From NCBI GenBank assembly GCA_965228125.1, contig OZ245791.1, positions 2,480,001 to 2,544,000 of the forward strand: a stretch of DNA of 64,000 nucleotides, given 5' to 3'. The position numbers and the translations under genes are program-made. The notes below the pieces were generated by a model. It was not told the DNA's origin, did no database searches, and saw only the letters and a program-made list of their open reading frames with translations. Positions 36,284-45,609 of this stretch are shown piece after piece; positions within the stretch are counted from its first letter, which is position 1; every line of letters starts with the position of its first letter. The stretch is from GWF2-38-69 sp965228125. Its GTDB lineage: Bacteria > Verrucomicrobiota > Lentisphaeria > Victivallales > GWF2-38-69.

Positions 36284-39070
36284 ATGAATAGAAAAACATT
36301 TTTATTGGCTATTTTTGTCGGTTTTATGGTATCTGCATTATTTGGAGACAGCTTTACTGTAATCCATAATAAGTCTGAATTCCGTACTATCAGGTATGGA
36401 TGCACATGGGTCGACACTAATATACCAGGCGCAAAAAAATTACTGGTGATGGGAGTTTATAATGGTTTATATATTTTGGGGAGCAACAATTTAGATTACA
36501 TGTATTTATGCACTATAACTCTAGAACAAAGGGAAAATAAAAATATAAGCAAGGAAAAAAATAACACTAAAAAGATAAATACTAAAAATGAAGCAATAAA
36601 ATATGAACTGGTTGCTAACTGGAACGGGAATCCAGAGAATTGTCTAGTGTTTAAGGATAAGAGCGAAAGTTTAGACTTCAAGAACCATTGGAATGCATAT
36701 ACTCGTATACAAGACAATACAGTAGGGTTTGATGTTTTTGATCCAAAAAACTGTTCTGAAGACTCTTATTTCTGTAGAGCACAAACTTACTTCAATCCTG
36801 CCGTTAATAAAACATTTTTATATTTATCGGGTGCATTTGGAGAGGGAAAAAATGCTCATATTAAATGCTATGAGATCGAATATGAACCATTTACAAGAAA
36901 TGACCCTGGATCTCCACTCAAAGCCAATCTTATTCGAAATTCCCGTTATGATATAGGCACCCCTGATTGCTATGTGTTCGATATGGATGTCATAGATTTA
37001 GCTCCTTCCATCGCAGACGCAGACGGGGAATTTTCTAAAAATCATACTGTATACCCATTACTCGTGATGTTTGCGCGTCACAGAGTAAATACTGACCCTG
37101 TTGTAGGAAATTGCACCGATAATTATAATCGTAAATGTATTGCTGGAGACCGTATTTTGACATATGACGGCAATCTAGCGTCCCGTAATGCAAAAGAGGT
37201 ATTAAAAGCTCCTTATGAATTAGATAAAACGATAAATGATATAGCATCAGGCTTAAATGGACATCATAGAGGGAGAAGTATATCAGGGCCAGGTATGCTA
37301 TATCTTACAAAAGACGGGCAATTAGCTTACGCTTTTTTACTATCCAGATGGGACATATATAGCAATGGAATGCTGTCTTACGGAATGTGGTTTCACAACA
37401 TACTATGTACTGTTCCTTTGTCTATCAAGGATTTGGGCGGTAATTGCCATGACTTGTGTCTTGGTAACGAAATTAAAGAAAGGGCATATACAGAATATCC
37501 TGACAAAGGATTTGTAACCCCAGCTTGTGTTGGCCCGAGGGCAACTGAATTCGCTAATTATCAGATTTTAAAACTACTGGATCCTAATAGATTGAATTTC
37601 GAAAGAAAAGAAAATGATAAAGGTGAGATTGGATGGGCACCCAAAATAGATATAGAAGAAAAAATTCCTAATGACACTTTCAAGCTAAAAAAAATAGAAT
37701 ATACATCAAAGCCAATCTACCTATCCAAGTCAGATTTAGAAGAAATTAATAGATCGAAGGAAATAATACCTCAAATTACACTGCCTAAATTGGGAAGCAA
37801 GGATTTTATAGAAAACTATAACCCACAATATAGTATTGCTACAATAGTATACGGATGGCCTTATTGTCGAATCAATAGAGATGAGACTAGATTCTTTCCT
37901 TCCATCAATCATAATAGCTCAGACAGTGAATTTATAGACTGTGAAAACATGAAGGGAACAAATGGCGATGCAGAAGCAGGTTTTCTAACTTCTAATAAAT
38001 TGCCAGGGGGAGTAGCTTCATGGAAATTTTTTATTGGAGGAAAGGGTTCCTGGGATGTAACATGGAAAGATAAGATGACAGACTATAAACTAGATGCACG
38101 GTCATTAGAAATTGACGGGTCGGGTTCAGGAGTTAAAGCTGCTTCTTATGGAAAATTTGGTGCTGTGATATTTACCAAAAATGAAGGTGACATATTCTCA
38201 ATATGCAAATTAACACCTGTTTCAAAATCTAAGAGCTTTAAAGAACCTACGCCTTATATTTCAGGTTCAAATGATAAAAAGGATAAGACTAGACCTGTAG
38301 TTCTTGTGAGTGCTGCACGCTATGAATATCCTTCTGGACTAAGTATTATGCCGTTTGATGCAACAAATCCAACCTTCAATGTTACCAGACAAAAAGATTA
38401 TTGTGTTTATACGGATGGATTAGGAATTAATGATAACTCCTCAAAACAAATCCCAGAAAGACCATCATCCTTTTTAAGTATCAGCCCAGATGACAGTAAG
38501 GAATCTATTCAAAAGAAAATGGATCAAGTATATGCTTGGCAAAAGGCTGTTGGATTTGATCAGCTTTTTGAACTGGTTAAAATAAAAGACTCTGGTGTTC
38601 AGCGCGTGTCAATTCGCGACGGTAAAGATGGCAGATGGTTTAGAAATAATACTAATAGCGCTGATAAACAGGGATATACCATGAAAAAATCGTTAACAAA
38701 ATCCAATAGCAAGAATACCAGCGGATCTGGCGGAGTTTTGAGCGAAGCGTCACTAGAAGCCGCTGCTGGATTCAGATGCAAGTTTTATATAGGTGGAAAA
38801 GGAGGAGTTTCTGAGAGTAAAACAACTGCAAAGGACTCTGGAATTACCCTTAAACTCGTAAATGATATAACAGCTCCTAATCCATTTAATAGTGATGTAT
38901 ATAGATTTGTAATAGATGTTACTAAGTATAAAAACTATTTAGCAAATTCTGGAAAGGAAATTACGCGTCCCTGGTTTATTTCTAAATTTGCATGGATGCA
39001 TAACGATAAGTATTATTTGATAGTTCCTTACTTGCCTCCAGATGCTTGGAACAGTGCCAATCGTATATAG
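36284..39070 (+). CDS. Large secreted protein of unknown function
   Basis: This 928-residue protein begins with a signal peptide (MNRKTFLLAIFVGFMVSALFG) and has no other membrane segment, so it is exported. I recognise no domain. The first 450 residues have a repetitive beta-rich look (alternating hydrophobic strands with tyrosines and cysteines). A short motif recurs: KFFIGGKG near residue 582 and KFYIGGKG near 833, both followed by polar strands, suggesting a duplicated domain. Cysteines are frequent, fitting periplasmic disulfides. A TAAGAGAAAAGAATT region precedes the start. It lies 94 bases before the pentapeptide gene. Confidence 0.7.
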   Translation: MNRKTFLLAIFVGFMVSALFGDSFTVIHNKSEFRTIRYGCTWVDTNIPGAKKLLVMGVYNGLYILGSNNLDYMYLCTITLEQRENKNISKEKNNTKKINTKNEAIKYELVANWNGNPENCLVFKDKSESLDFKNHWNAYTRIQDNTVGFDVFDPKNCSEDSYFCRAQTYFNPAVNKTFLYLSGAFGEGKNAHIKCYEIEYEPFTRNDPGSPLKANLIRNSRYDIGTPDCYVFDMDVIDLAPSIADADGEFSKNHTVYPLLVMFARHRVNTDPVVGNCTDNYNRKCIAGDRILTYDGNLASRNAKEVLKAPYELDKTINDIASGLNGHHRGRSISGPGMLYLTKDGQLAYAFLLSRWDIYSNGMLSYGMWFHNILCTVPLSIKDLGGNCHDLCLGNEIKERAYTEYPDKGFVTPACVGPRATEFANYQILKLLDPNRLNFERKENDKGEIGWAPKIDIEEKIPNDTFKLKKIEYTSKPIYLSKSDLEEINRSKEIIPQITLPKLGSKDFIENYNPQYSIATIVYGWPYCRINRDETRFFPSINHNSSDSEFIDCENMKGTNGDAEAGFLTSNKLPGGVASWKFFIGGKGSWDVTWKDKMTDYKLDARSLEIDGSGSGVKAASYGKFGAVIFTKNEGDIFSICKLTPVSKSKSFKEPTPYISGSNDKKDKTRPVVLVSAARYEYPSGLSIMPFDATNPTFNVTRQKDYCVYTDGLGINDNSSKQIPERPSSFLSISPDDSKESIQKKMDQVYAWQKAVGFDQLFELVKIKDSGVQRVSIRDGKDGRWFRNNTNSADKQGYTMKKSLTKSNSKNTSGSGGVLSEASLEAAAGFRCKFYIGGKGGVSESKTTAKDSGITLKLVNDITAPNPFNSDVYRFVIDVTKYKNYLANSGKEITRPWFISKFAWMHNDKYYLIVPYLPPDAWNSANRI

Positions 39071-39164
39071 CATCGTTATTAATCAATAACTGTTGGGGGG
39101 TGTGATATAGCCTTACTTCAAAATCCTGGGGATAAAACGAAATTAAAAAAAGGAGAAGAAACCT

Positions 39165-39902
39165 ATGAAAAAGCATTGTTTAATTATACTATGCCTAATG
39201 ATGTTAACCGTTGTTTCAAATGCCGATGAGGCAATTAAGGATGCCAATCTAAAAAGGTGTAATTATGACGGCAAAACTATTAATGAAATCAGCTTTTGCT
39301 CTTTTGAAGATGTTAATCTAAAGGATGCCAATCTTCATAATGCAGAAATAAGTCATTTAAATATGTCGCGTGGGATCATTGCCGGCGCAAATTTTGATGG
39401 CGCTCAGATACATGATTCTACCTTTAATAACGTATGGCCCTCGTATTGGGGAGCAGTTGTCAAGATGCCTAATATGTATGTAGAAAAAACTAAATTCTCT
39501 AATATTGATTTTAGTTCGGTAGATTTTTCGGGTTCACATTTCTCATCAGTTGTATTTGAAGACTGTGAATTTAATTCTGCTTCTTTGAAGAATTGTGAAT
39601 TTAATGATGTTGTTTTTAAAAGATGTACTCAATCAGAATATGTGTCATTTGAAAATTCTGAGTTCAATAAAGTTTCTTTTATTTTTTCTGGTTTGAGAAA
39701 CGGGAATATGCAGAATTGTAAATTTAATGATGTTATATTTGATAAAGCTTGTTTATCACGCACAAACTTTACAGGCTCTAAATTCTACAATGTTGACATG
39801 TCTGAAGCTTACTTTGGCGGAGATTCACCAGCAATAGGACTCCCTGAATTTTACTTTAAAATTGTTGAAAAAAATAGCGCTTTTTCCTTTACTCTTAATT
39901 AA
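39165..39902 (+). CDS. Secreted pentapeptide-repeat protein
   Basis: This 245-residue protein has a signal peptide (MKKHCLIILCLMMLTVVSNA). From about residue 26 it shows pentapeptide repeats of the A(D/N)LXX type (DANLKRCNYDG, DVNLKDANLHNAEISHLNMS, GANFDGAQIHDSTF), forming a right-handed quadrilateral beta-helix. The C-terminal part has longer, less regular repeats (FEDCEFNSASLKNCEF). Exported members are structural or binding modules rather than enzymes. An AAAGGAGAAGAAACC ribosome-binding site is strong. It may be co-transcribed with the preceding secreted protein. Confidence 0.85.
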   Translation: MKKHCLIILCLMMLTVVSNADEAIKDANLKRCNYDGKTINEISFCSFEDVNLKDANLHNAEISHLNMSRGIIAGANFDGAQIHDSTFNNVWPSYWGAVVKMPNMYVEKTKFSNIDFSSVDFSGSHFSSVVFEDCEFNSASLKNCEFNDVVFKRCTQSEYVSFENSEFNKVSFIFSGLRNGNMQNCKFNDVIFDKACLSRTNFTGSKFYNVDMSEAYFGGDSPAIGLPEFYFKIVEKNSAFSFTLN

Positions 39903-39981
39903 TATAAATAGTTACTTTGAAGCCTGCTGATTTCCCAAGCTGACTTCAAAGAGCAACTTTGTTTAATATTTCAAGGCTATT

Positions 39982-40080
39982 ATGTCTATATACGAACTGG
40001 AACAGAGGATATTGTTTGAAGGCGAAGCTTTAGTTCAGCCTGTCGAATTTAGAAATTTGAATGATGAATACAAAATATAA
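39982..40080 (+). CDS. Short ORF or gene fragment
   Basis: A 32-codon ORF (starts MSIYELEQRILFEG) has protein-like composition but no good ribosome-binding site, and ends just before the attC-like repeat. I cannot assign it. It could be the remnant of a cassette-type gene. Confidence 0.25.
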   Translation: MSIYELEQRILFEGEALVQPVEFRNLNDEYKI

Positions 40081-40090
40081 AAATGCCAGT

Positions 40091-40223
40091 GCCTAACAAC
40101 AGCTCATACGCAATGCGGGTTTTAGAGGTTTTGCAAGTTCAATTCCCGCAGGCAAGGTTTGTCTCGGTTGATACAGACGTAGCCACGCAATCCCGCACTG
40201 CGCATAGCTGCGGCCATTAGCGG
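40091..40223. repeat. Long imperfect inverted repeat resembling an attC site
   Basis: The left arm begins GCCTAACAACAGCTCATACG and leads to CAATGCGGG; the right arm begins CCCGCACTG and ends GCGGCCATTAGCGG. The arms (40091-40119 and 40192-40223) pair imperfectly around a 72-base middle. GCCTAAC fits the RYYYAAC consensus of an integron attC outer box, but the far end departs from GTTRRRY. The element stands between a short ORF and a broken ATPase gene. No integron integrase is in the window, so an attC-like or MITE-like identity is inference. Confidence 0.45.
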
Positions 40224-40247
40224 TAATTATTAAGAACAAAGACGAAA

Positions 40248-40534
40248 ATGGAAATTAAAGTAATTCAAAAGCACAAGCCTATTGACCCTCCATGTGCCTT
40301 TAGTCTTACGGACTTTTCTGTATTGACAGGAAAAAACGGAAGTGGAAAAACACATTTATTAGAAGCAATGGCTGACAATGCTAAATCGGAAGTGTTTTGA
40401 ATAACAATCTTGTAAAAAATGCGAGATATATCGGATTTAATGGACTTAATCCAAACATTACTGAAACTCGCGCTCCAAATCAATCGTTCAACACATCAAA
40501 AATTCTTGGTAATATGAGATCTCTGCACGGCTAA
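40248..40534 (+). pseudogene. Remnant of an AAA-type ATPase gene
   Basis: The first 50 codons encode an ATPase start with a perfect Walker A (GKNGSGKTHLLEAM, near residue 33), then stop at TGA (40398-40400). A second frame continues with protein-like sequence (NARYIGFNGLNPNITETRAP) to a TAA at 40532-40534. The signature and context suggest an SMC/RecF-like AAA ATPase (common in defence and mobile loci), cut off early. It is non-functional. Its end overlaps the convergent etfA end. Confidence 0.7.
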
Positions 40535-41739
40535 AAAACTGAAAGATTGGCAGTTGACCTTTCAGCTTTTATTTTTTGGATGAGTTTTGGGATAATCTCG
40601 TACACATCGCCGACTATGGCATAGTGGGCTATCTGGAATATCGGCGCATTCTTATCTTTGTTTATTGCCATAATTATATCAGAATTGGACATTCCTGACC
40701 TGAATTGAATAGAGCCGGAAATTCCGCAGGTGATGATGAGTTTGGGTTTCACTGTCCTTCCGCTCAATCCGATTTGCTTATGGGGGTCTATCCATCCTGA
40801 TTCAATGAGAGGCCTGGTCGAAGCTAGATGGCCGCCGAGGAGTTCTGCAAGCTCATTGGCCATAGCCAAATCTTCTTTTTTCTTGAATCCTCTTCCTGCA
40901 GCTATAATTATTTCTGCATCTTCGATATTAAGGGTCTTGGGTTTTTGTTTGATATTAAGGATGTTAATTTTAGAGGTAAGTTTATCTGTCTGGATAGAGC
41001 AGGGGATGACTAAAGAGTTGTCTTTTTTTAGTTTTTCAGGAGTGGGAAAAACCTTGTATCGCACAGTAGCAAACTGCGGACGGTTTTCAGGCGTCCTGAT
41101 ATGAGCCATGATATTCCCGCCGAATGCAGGCCTGATTTGGTCAAGGTCGCTATTGCTTTGAATGTCGAGCAGTGTACAATCGGCAGTTAGTCCTGTTTTG
41201 ATGGTAGCAGCGACTCGCGGGGCCAGCGATCTTCCAAGGTTAGTCCCGCCGACAAGAACTACAGATGGTTTGACTTTTGAAACGAAGTCGCAAAAGACAT
41301 TTGCATAAGGTTCTACTTTGAAATACTCCAGTTCTTTGAAATCATAACAAAACACTTTGTCTACGCCCCATGAAAGTAAGGATTCCGCGCTGTGTTTTAT
41401 ATCATGTCCGCAGATTAATGCGTAAACTTCAAAGTTCGTTTTATGTGCCATCTCTCTGGCCTTCCCGATAAGTTCATAAGTAACTCCATGAATATGCCCT
41501 TTGAAGTGATCTGCATAGACAGCTATGCCTTTCCAACTTTCCTTGTCTATTTCATGTTTTTTCGTTTCGATTAGCTCGAACGCGCCCTTTGGCCCCTTTA
41601 TTATACAAATCCTACAGAGTTTACAAAGTTCATTAATAAAGGCTTTGCCATTTCTGTTTTCGATAGCGCCGAAAGGGCAAAGTTTTTGTACTGCCTTGAT
41701 ATCAACTATTTTGGATTGGTCTATTTTAATTTCAGGCAT
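40531..41739 (-). CDS. etfA: Electron transfer flavoprotein alpha subunit with N-terminal ferredoxin-like domain
   Basis: This 402-residue protein begins with a 4Fe-4S ferredoxin-like domain (C21 in LCPFGAIE; C39, C42 and C45 in CKLCRIC), followed by the ETF alpha domain. The C-terminal FAD site shows SGRTVKPKLIITCGISGSIQ and NKDKNAPIFQIAHYAIVGD (quoted in part). The extra Fe-S domain is typical of ETFs in anaerobes, for example LctC and CarE, which take part in electron bifurcation. It follows etfB by five bases in one operon. Confidence 0.93.
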   Translation of the reverse strand: MPEIKIDQSKIVDIKAVQKLCPFGAIENRNGKAFINELCKLCRICIIKGPKGAFELIETKKHEIDKESWKGIAVYADHFKGHIHGVTYELIGKAREMAHKTNFEVYALICGHDIKHSAESLLSWGVDKVFCYDFKELEYFKVEPYANVFCDFVSKVKPSVVLVGGTNLGRSLAPRVAATIKTGLTADCTLLDIQSNSDLDQIRPAFGGNIMAHIRTPENRPQFATVRYKVFPTPEKLKKDNSLVIPCSIQTDKLTSKINILNIKQKPKTLNIEDAEIIIAAGRGFKKKEDLAMANELAELLGGHLASTRPLIESGWIDPHKQIGLSGRTVKPKLIITCGISGSIQFRSGMSNSDIIMAINKDKNAPIFQIAHYAIVGDVYEIIPKLIQKIKAERSTANLSVF

Positions 41740-41744
41740 AACTC

Positions 41745-42539
41745 TTAATCCTGGAGAATTTTAAATTCAATGAGTTTAGATAATAGTTTATCAGCATTGG
41801 TTTCTGAATCGCCTTCCCATGTTTCTTTTTCGCTTCTTACTTCAGGAGGAAAGATTTTAATTACTTGTGTAGGCGAACCGTTCAGGCCGTAATTGTTCTC
41901 GTTTTTGTCTGAGAAATCATTCATTGTGAATATGTCTATGTTTTTGTCTTTTGTTTTTATTTTGAGCCTGAAAGAAGGAAGCCTTGGCTGGCCTATTTCG
42001 ACCCCGACAGTAATTAGACACGGGTATTGAATTTCATAAGTCTGAATGGTTTCATCCATGTCACAATCAACTATGATGGATTTATCTTTGATTTCTACGA
42101 TATTTGATACATATGCAGCATGGGGGATATTAAGAAATGCTGCGACTTCCGGGCCGATTTGGGCAGTGTCGCCGTCAGTGGTTTGTTTGCCGCAAATAAT
42201 CAGGTCAATTACACCAAGCTTCTTAATTCCTTGAGATAAGGTATGTGCCGTAGCCAGGACATCAGCTCCGGCAAACTTCCTGTCTGAAAGGATTACGACA
42301 TCATCGATGCCCATCATCATTGCTTCCTTGAGAATTTCTTTTGCCTGAGGAGGCCCCATTGTAATGGCTGTGACTCTCGCATTGGTTTTTTCTTTTATCA
42401 TCATTGCAGCTTCCAGAGCATAGAGATCGTAGGGATTGATTTTAGACTCTACACCGTCCCGTTTCAGAGTGCCTGTTTTGGGATCAATCTCGACATCACT
42501 TGAGATTGGAACCTGTTTGATGCAAACGACAATATTCAT
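41745..42539 (-). CDS. etfB: Electron transfer flavoprotein beta subunit
   Basis: This 264-residue protein starts with the ETF beta signature MNIVVCIKQVPISSDVEIDP and has GKQTTDGDTAQIGPEVAAFL near residue 120, the loop that binds the bifurcating FAD or AMP in bifurcating ETFs. It ends with PRLPSFRLKIKTK. It pairs with EtfA. The likely electron donor in this genome is the GlcD/LctD-type dehydrogenase at 30436-31830, but that partnership is inference. It lies five bases after murF on the same strand. Confidence 0.93.
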   Translation of the reverse strand: MNIVVCIKQVPISSDVEIDPKTGTLKRDGVESKINPYDLYALEAAMMIKEKTNARVTAITMGPPQAKEILKEAMMMGIDDVVILSDRKFAGADVLATAHTLSQGIKKLGVIDLIICGKQTTDGDTAQIGPEVAAFLNIPHAAYVSNIVEIKDKSIIVDCDMDETIQTYEIQYPCLITVGVEIGQPRLPSFRLKIKTKDKNIDIFTMNDFSDKNENNYGLNGSPTQVIKIFPPEVRSEKETWEGDSETNADKLLSKLIEFKILQD

Positions 42540-42544
42540 AAATA

Positions 42545-43975
42545 TTAAGGAAAAACCTGGTCGATTATTTCTAGTTTCATTCCTCTCGAACCTTTAAGAT
42601 AGATTATATCTACGGTGCTGATATTTTCCTTTATGAAATCCGCGGCAGCTGATGAATCTGGGAAATTAATGGTGCTTTTGTGTGTAATACCATTGGATTT
42701 CAGAAAGTTGGAAGCTTGTGACATAATTTTACCTATAGTCAGGAATGTGCAATTGGGCATAAGGCTGAAACCTTTACTTAGGACTTCTATGTGCAAATTA
42801 AGAGATTCTTCCCCCAGTTCCAGCATATCGCCAAGAACTACAAAACGATTCTGATTGGAAGATTCAGGAAGGGCTTTGCTTAACCATATCAGGCCTGCCC
42901 CGGTACTTGCCGGATTGGCATTGTAAGCATCATTTATAATAGTAGTCCTGCCGGATTTTCTTATTCTCATTCTCATCCCTGTCAGATGACAGTTCCGAAG
43001 ATGTCTGGCTATAGATGAAGAGCTGATTCCAATGTGCGTAGATACAAGAGCGGCGATAGCGGCATTGCCCATCTGGTGTTTGCCCTGAATGGTCCAGAAG
43101 ACGGTTTCCGTCCTTGCGGGGTTTTGCCATATTAAATTGAATTGAGCACCATCTAAAGATGTTGTCAGTTCCTTATAAAGCATGGAAACCTTACCGTCGC
43201 CTTCCTCATCCGAAAAAGTAAGGAAATTTGTATTATACAGCTTCTCTCTAATGGCTTTGTAACTGAGCAGTTTATCAGGTATGACTGCCAAATGTTTTGA
43301 TTCATCGGATGAATCAAAAAATTTAAAGATGGCGGATTTCTCCTCAGCAACTCCGTGTATGCTTTTAAAGAATTCCAGATGTGAAGCGCCGATTGATGTG
43401 ATGATGGCTATGTCAGGCCTGAGGATATCGGTAAGAAGATCAATTTCGCCAGGGTGATTGGTTCCCAGTTCGATGACTGCATAACGATGGTCTTTTGTAA
43501 GGTTTAAGATGTTTAAAGGGACTCCAATGTGGTTATTGGTGTTTGCTTTTGTGGCATAAACTGCATCCTCTCCAAATTCCTGCGTTAGTACCTGGCTTAG
43601 TATTTCCTTTGTGCTGGTCTTGCCGTTTGAGCCTGTGATTCCAATGATAGTAGTGTTTTTAAGTGATTGCCTGTATGCTTTGGCTATATCCTGCAATGCT
43701 TTCAGTGTATCTTTCACCAAGAGAGCAGGGAGATTGTTTTTGTTATGTTCATCTTTGTATCTGTTTTCTTCTACGCAGATAGCAGCAGCACCGGACTTGG
43801 CAGCGTCGTCTAAGAAATTGTGTCCATCGAAACTTTCCCCGACAAGGGCGAGAAAGAGCCCATTTTGGCAATGCGTTCTAGTGTCAGTTGTTATGGATGA
43901 AATACTTAAGTTTGTATTGGTAACGTTGATCCATTTGCCTGTTGTGGCATTCGATAGAAAATCTAAATCAAACAT
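42545..43975 (-). CDS. murF: UDP-N-acetylmuramoyl-tripeptide--D-alanyl-D-alanine ligase
   Basis: This 476-residue Mur ligase adds D-Ala-D-Ala to the UDP-MurNAc-tripeptide in peptidoglycan synthesis. It has the N-terminal UDP-binding region (SSITTDTRTHCQNGLFLAL), Walker A GITGSNGKTSTKEIL near residue 118, the central NTNNHIGVPLNIL and ELGTNHPGEI, and the C-terminal INDAYNANPAS typical of MurF. It sits upstream of etfBA rather than in a dcw cluster, an uncommon place. Confidence 0.94.
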   Translation of the reverse strand: MFDLDFLSNATTGKWINVTNTNLSISSITTDTRTHCQNGLFLALVGESFDGHNFLDDAAKSGAAAICVEENRYKDEHNKNNLPALLVKDTLKALQDIAKAYRQSLKNTTIIGITGSNGKTSTKEILSQVLTQEFGEDAVYATKANTNNHIGVPLNILNLTKDHRYAVIELGTNHPGEIDLLTDILRPDIAIITSIGASHLEFFKSIHGVAEEKSAIFKFFDSSDESKHLAVIPDKLLSYKAIREKLYNTNFLTFSDEEGDGKVSMLYKELTTSLDGAQFNLIWQNPARTETVFWTIQGKHQMGNAAIAALVSTHIGISSSSIARHLRNCHLTGMRMRIRKSGRTTIINDAYNANPASTGAGLIWLSKALPESSNQNRFVVLGDMLELGEESLNLHIEVLSKGFSLMPNCTFLTIGKIMSQASNFLKSNGITHKSTINFPDSSAAADFIKENISTVDIIYLKGSRGMKLEIIDQVFP

Positions 43976-43991
43976 AGTAGAAGGTAGTCCT

Positions 43992-45275
43992 TTATTTCAT
44001 TGTGCATCCAGGAGGTATGGCTCTTGAATTGTTGTAATCAGAAATATCATTGAGCACTTTATTGGTATAACATCTTGAATACCTGTACAGCACCTGAAAG
44101 TCTTTAGAGCTTTTTGAATCTTTGACCTTGTTTCTTTTGTCTTTGGTGGTCCCGACAATGCATAGAATGACAAGCCCGAGAATGGCAAGCCCGACCAACA
44201 GCCCCGACAAAAGCCCGAAATGGTTAACAAAGAAACTTGAAAGCGGAATAGCAAAGACACCTCCTGCTGCCCCGCATAATACTATGAAACTCATAAGTTT
44301 GGGACAAGTGTAAGGCAATTGGTCTATACCGTAAGAGAGAATAGAAGCATATAACCCTGCATATCCTACTCCCATAATAGCTATCATGACCAGATCAAAG
44401 CTGGTGTCTTTTACAATAAAAACAAGAAGGTATGCAACAAACGCCACAAGACTGGAGAAGATTATAAAATGATGAAGTTTCATGAACTTTGCTATTTTGT
44501 CGGATGAAAATCTTCCGAACGTAATAAATATCCAAAAGATTGTCAAAGACATGGAAGCTTTGCCAATCGAAAAGTGGCAGCTTTCCTTGAAGTACGCAAC
44601 TATCCATGCAGAAAAAACACATTCGGAAAGAACGTAGAAAAATAACGCAGCAGCTATGAGGTAAACGCTAAAATTCCATTTGATTTTTTCTTCCTGGTTA
44701 TTGTCGGTTTTTGATGAAGGTGAAAAGTTTGAGTACTTTATTTTCTGGTTCATTAAAAATAGAAATACGATAATAATAAGTATAGTGGAAGTGGCTATCT
44801 GCCATGGGATATTGAGATTAAGCATTTGCCCAAGGACAAGCGGCCCTGCTATTCCTCCGAGACTGAAAAAGAAATTGATAAAGTTAAGTTTTTCAAATTT
44901 TTTATCAGGATGCAGTATCACAATTATATAACTTGGCGTCGATATAAGCATGCCATCCCCAAAACCAACAAGTATGAGCCCGATTATAAATAGAGGCAAA
45001 AAACCACTTATAATAAACAAAATGCCTAGGCACAATGCCAAGAGTGCCATATTGATTTGAATTTTAAGATTTGCTTTTTCAAGGAAATATCCGTTGCAAT
45101 ATGTGGAAAAGGCCTGGATAAGCGATGGTATAAAAAGCAGGTAGCCTACATGTGCCAGACTCATGTTGTATGTTTTTGAGACATAAAGTATCAAAATCCC
45201 CTGTGAAATAAAGACTATTCCTACCAACATATATGAAAGGTATGAGACCCATGTGAGACGCTTTGAAATGTCCAT
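43992..45275 (-). CDS. Major facilitator superfamily transporter
   Basis: This 427-residue carrier has about twelve hydrophobic segments and a central basic loop near residue 200 (SKTDNNQEEK). The first loop has GYLLFIPSLIQAFSTY instead of a strong motif A, so it is a divergent MFS protein. The substrate is not evident. It is 17 bases upstream of murF on the same strand and divergent from marC. Confidence 0.82.
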   Translation of the reverse strand: MDISKRLTWVSYLSYMLVGIVFISQGILILYVSKTYNMSLAHVGYLLFIPSLIQAFSTYCNGYFLEKANLKIQINMALLALCLGILFIISGFLPLFIIGLILVGFGDGMLISTPSYIIVILHPDKKFEKLNFINFFFSLGGIAGPLVLGQMLNLNIPWQIATSTILIIIVFLFLMNQKIKYSNFSPSSKTDNNQEEKIKWNFSVYLIAAALFFYVLSECVFSAWIVAYFKESCHFSIGKASMSLTIFWIFITFGRFSSDKIAKFMKLHHFIIFSSLVAFVAYLLVFIVKDTSFDLVMIAIMGVGYAGLYASILSYGIDQLPYTCPKLMSFIVLCGAAGGVFAIPLSSFFVNHFGLLSGLLVGLAILGLVILCIVGTTKDKRNKVKDSKSSKDFQVLYRYSRCYTNKVLNDISDYNNSRAIPPGCTMK

Positions 45276-45609
45276 ATTGTTCCTCTGTTTCTTTATAATA
45301 TTTTATTCCAGCCTGATTATAAGGACTAACCTCATAATGTCCACCAGAGTACGATGTCATAATGTAGCATATTACATATTAAAATTCAGGCAGGCACGAT
45401 AGATGGGGATACGGTAATTGTTTTTAAAGCTGCAGGATATAAGTTTGTATTTGACGTTTTTTGCAATTCTGATTTTTTCTTGAAACTTTGCTGCTAAGTT
45501 CAATGGAGATTTTTATCATCTTGTAGTAGTAACTTGAATTATTGTATGAGCGAGTATAAAACTTAGATGTAATCCTTCAAGAAAAATACTATAAAATGGC
45601 GGTAGGTTT
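45276..45609. other. Divergent intergenic region, 334 bp
   Basis: This region separates the leftward MFS gene from the rightward marC operon and should hold both promoters. It is AT-rich. I see no clear operator, terminator or structured RNA, and no ORF with a plausible start. Confidence 0.5.

Noticed and set aside
40223..40247. Possible start of an integron cassette promoter after the attC-like repeat
   Set aside because: No promoter hexamers or integrase nearby; only the repeat itself is supportable.
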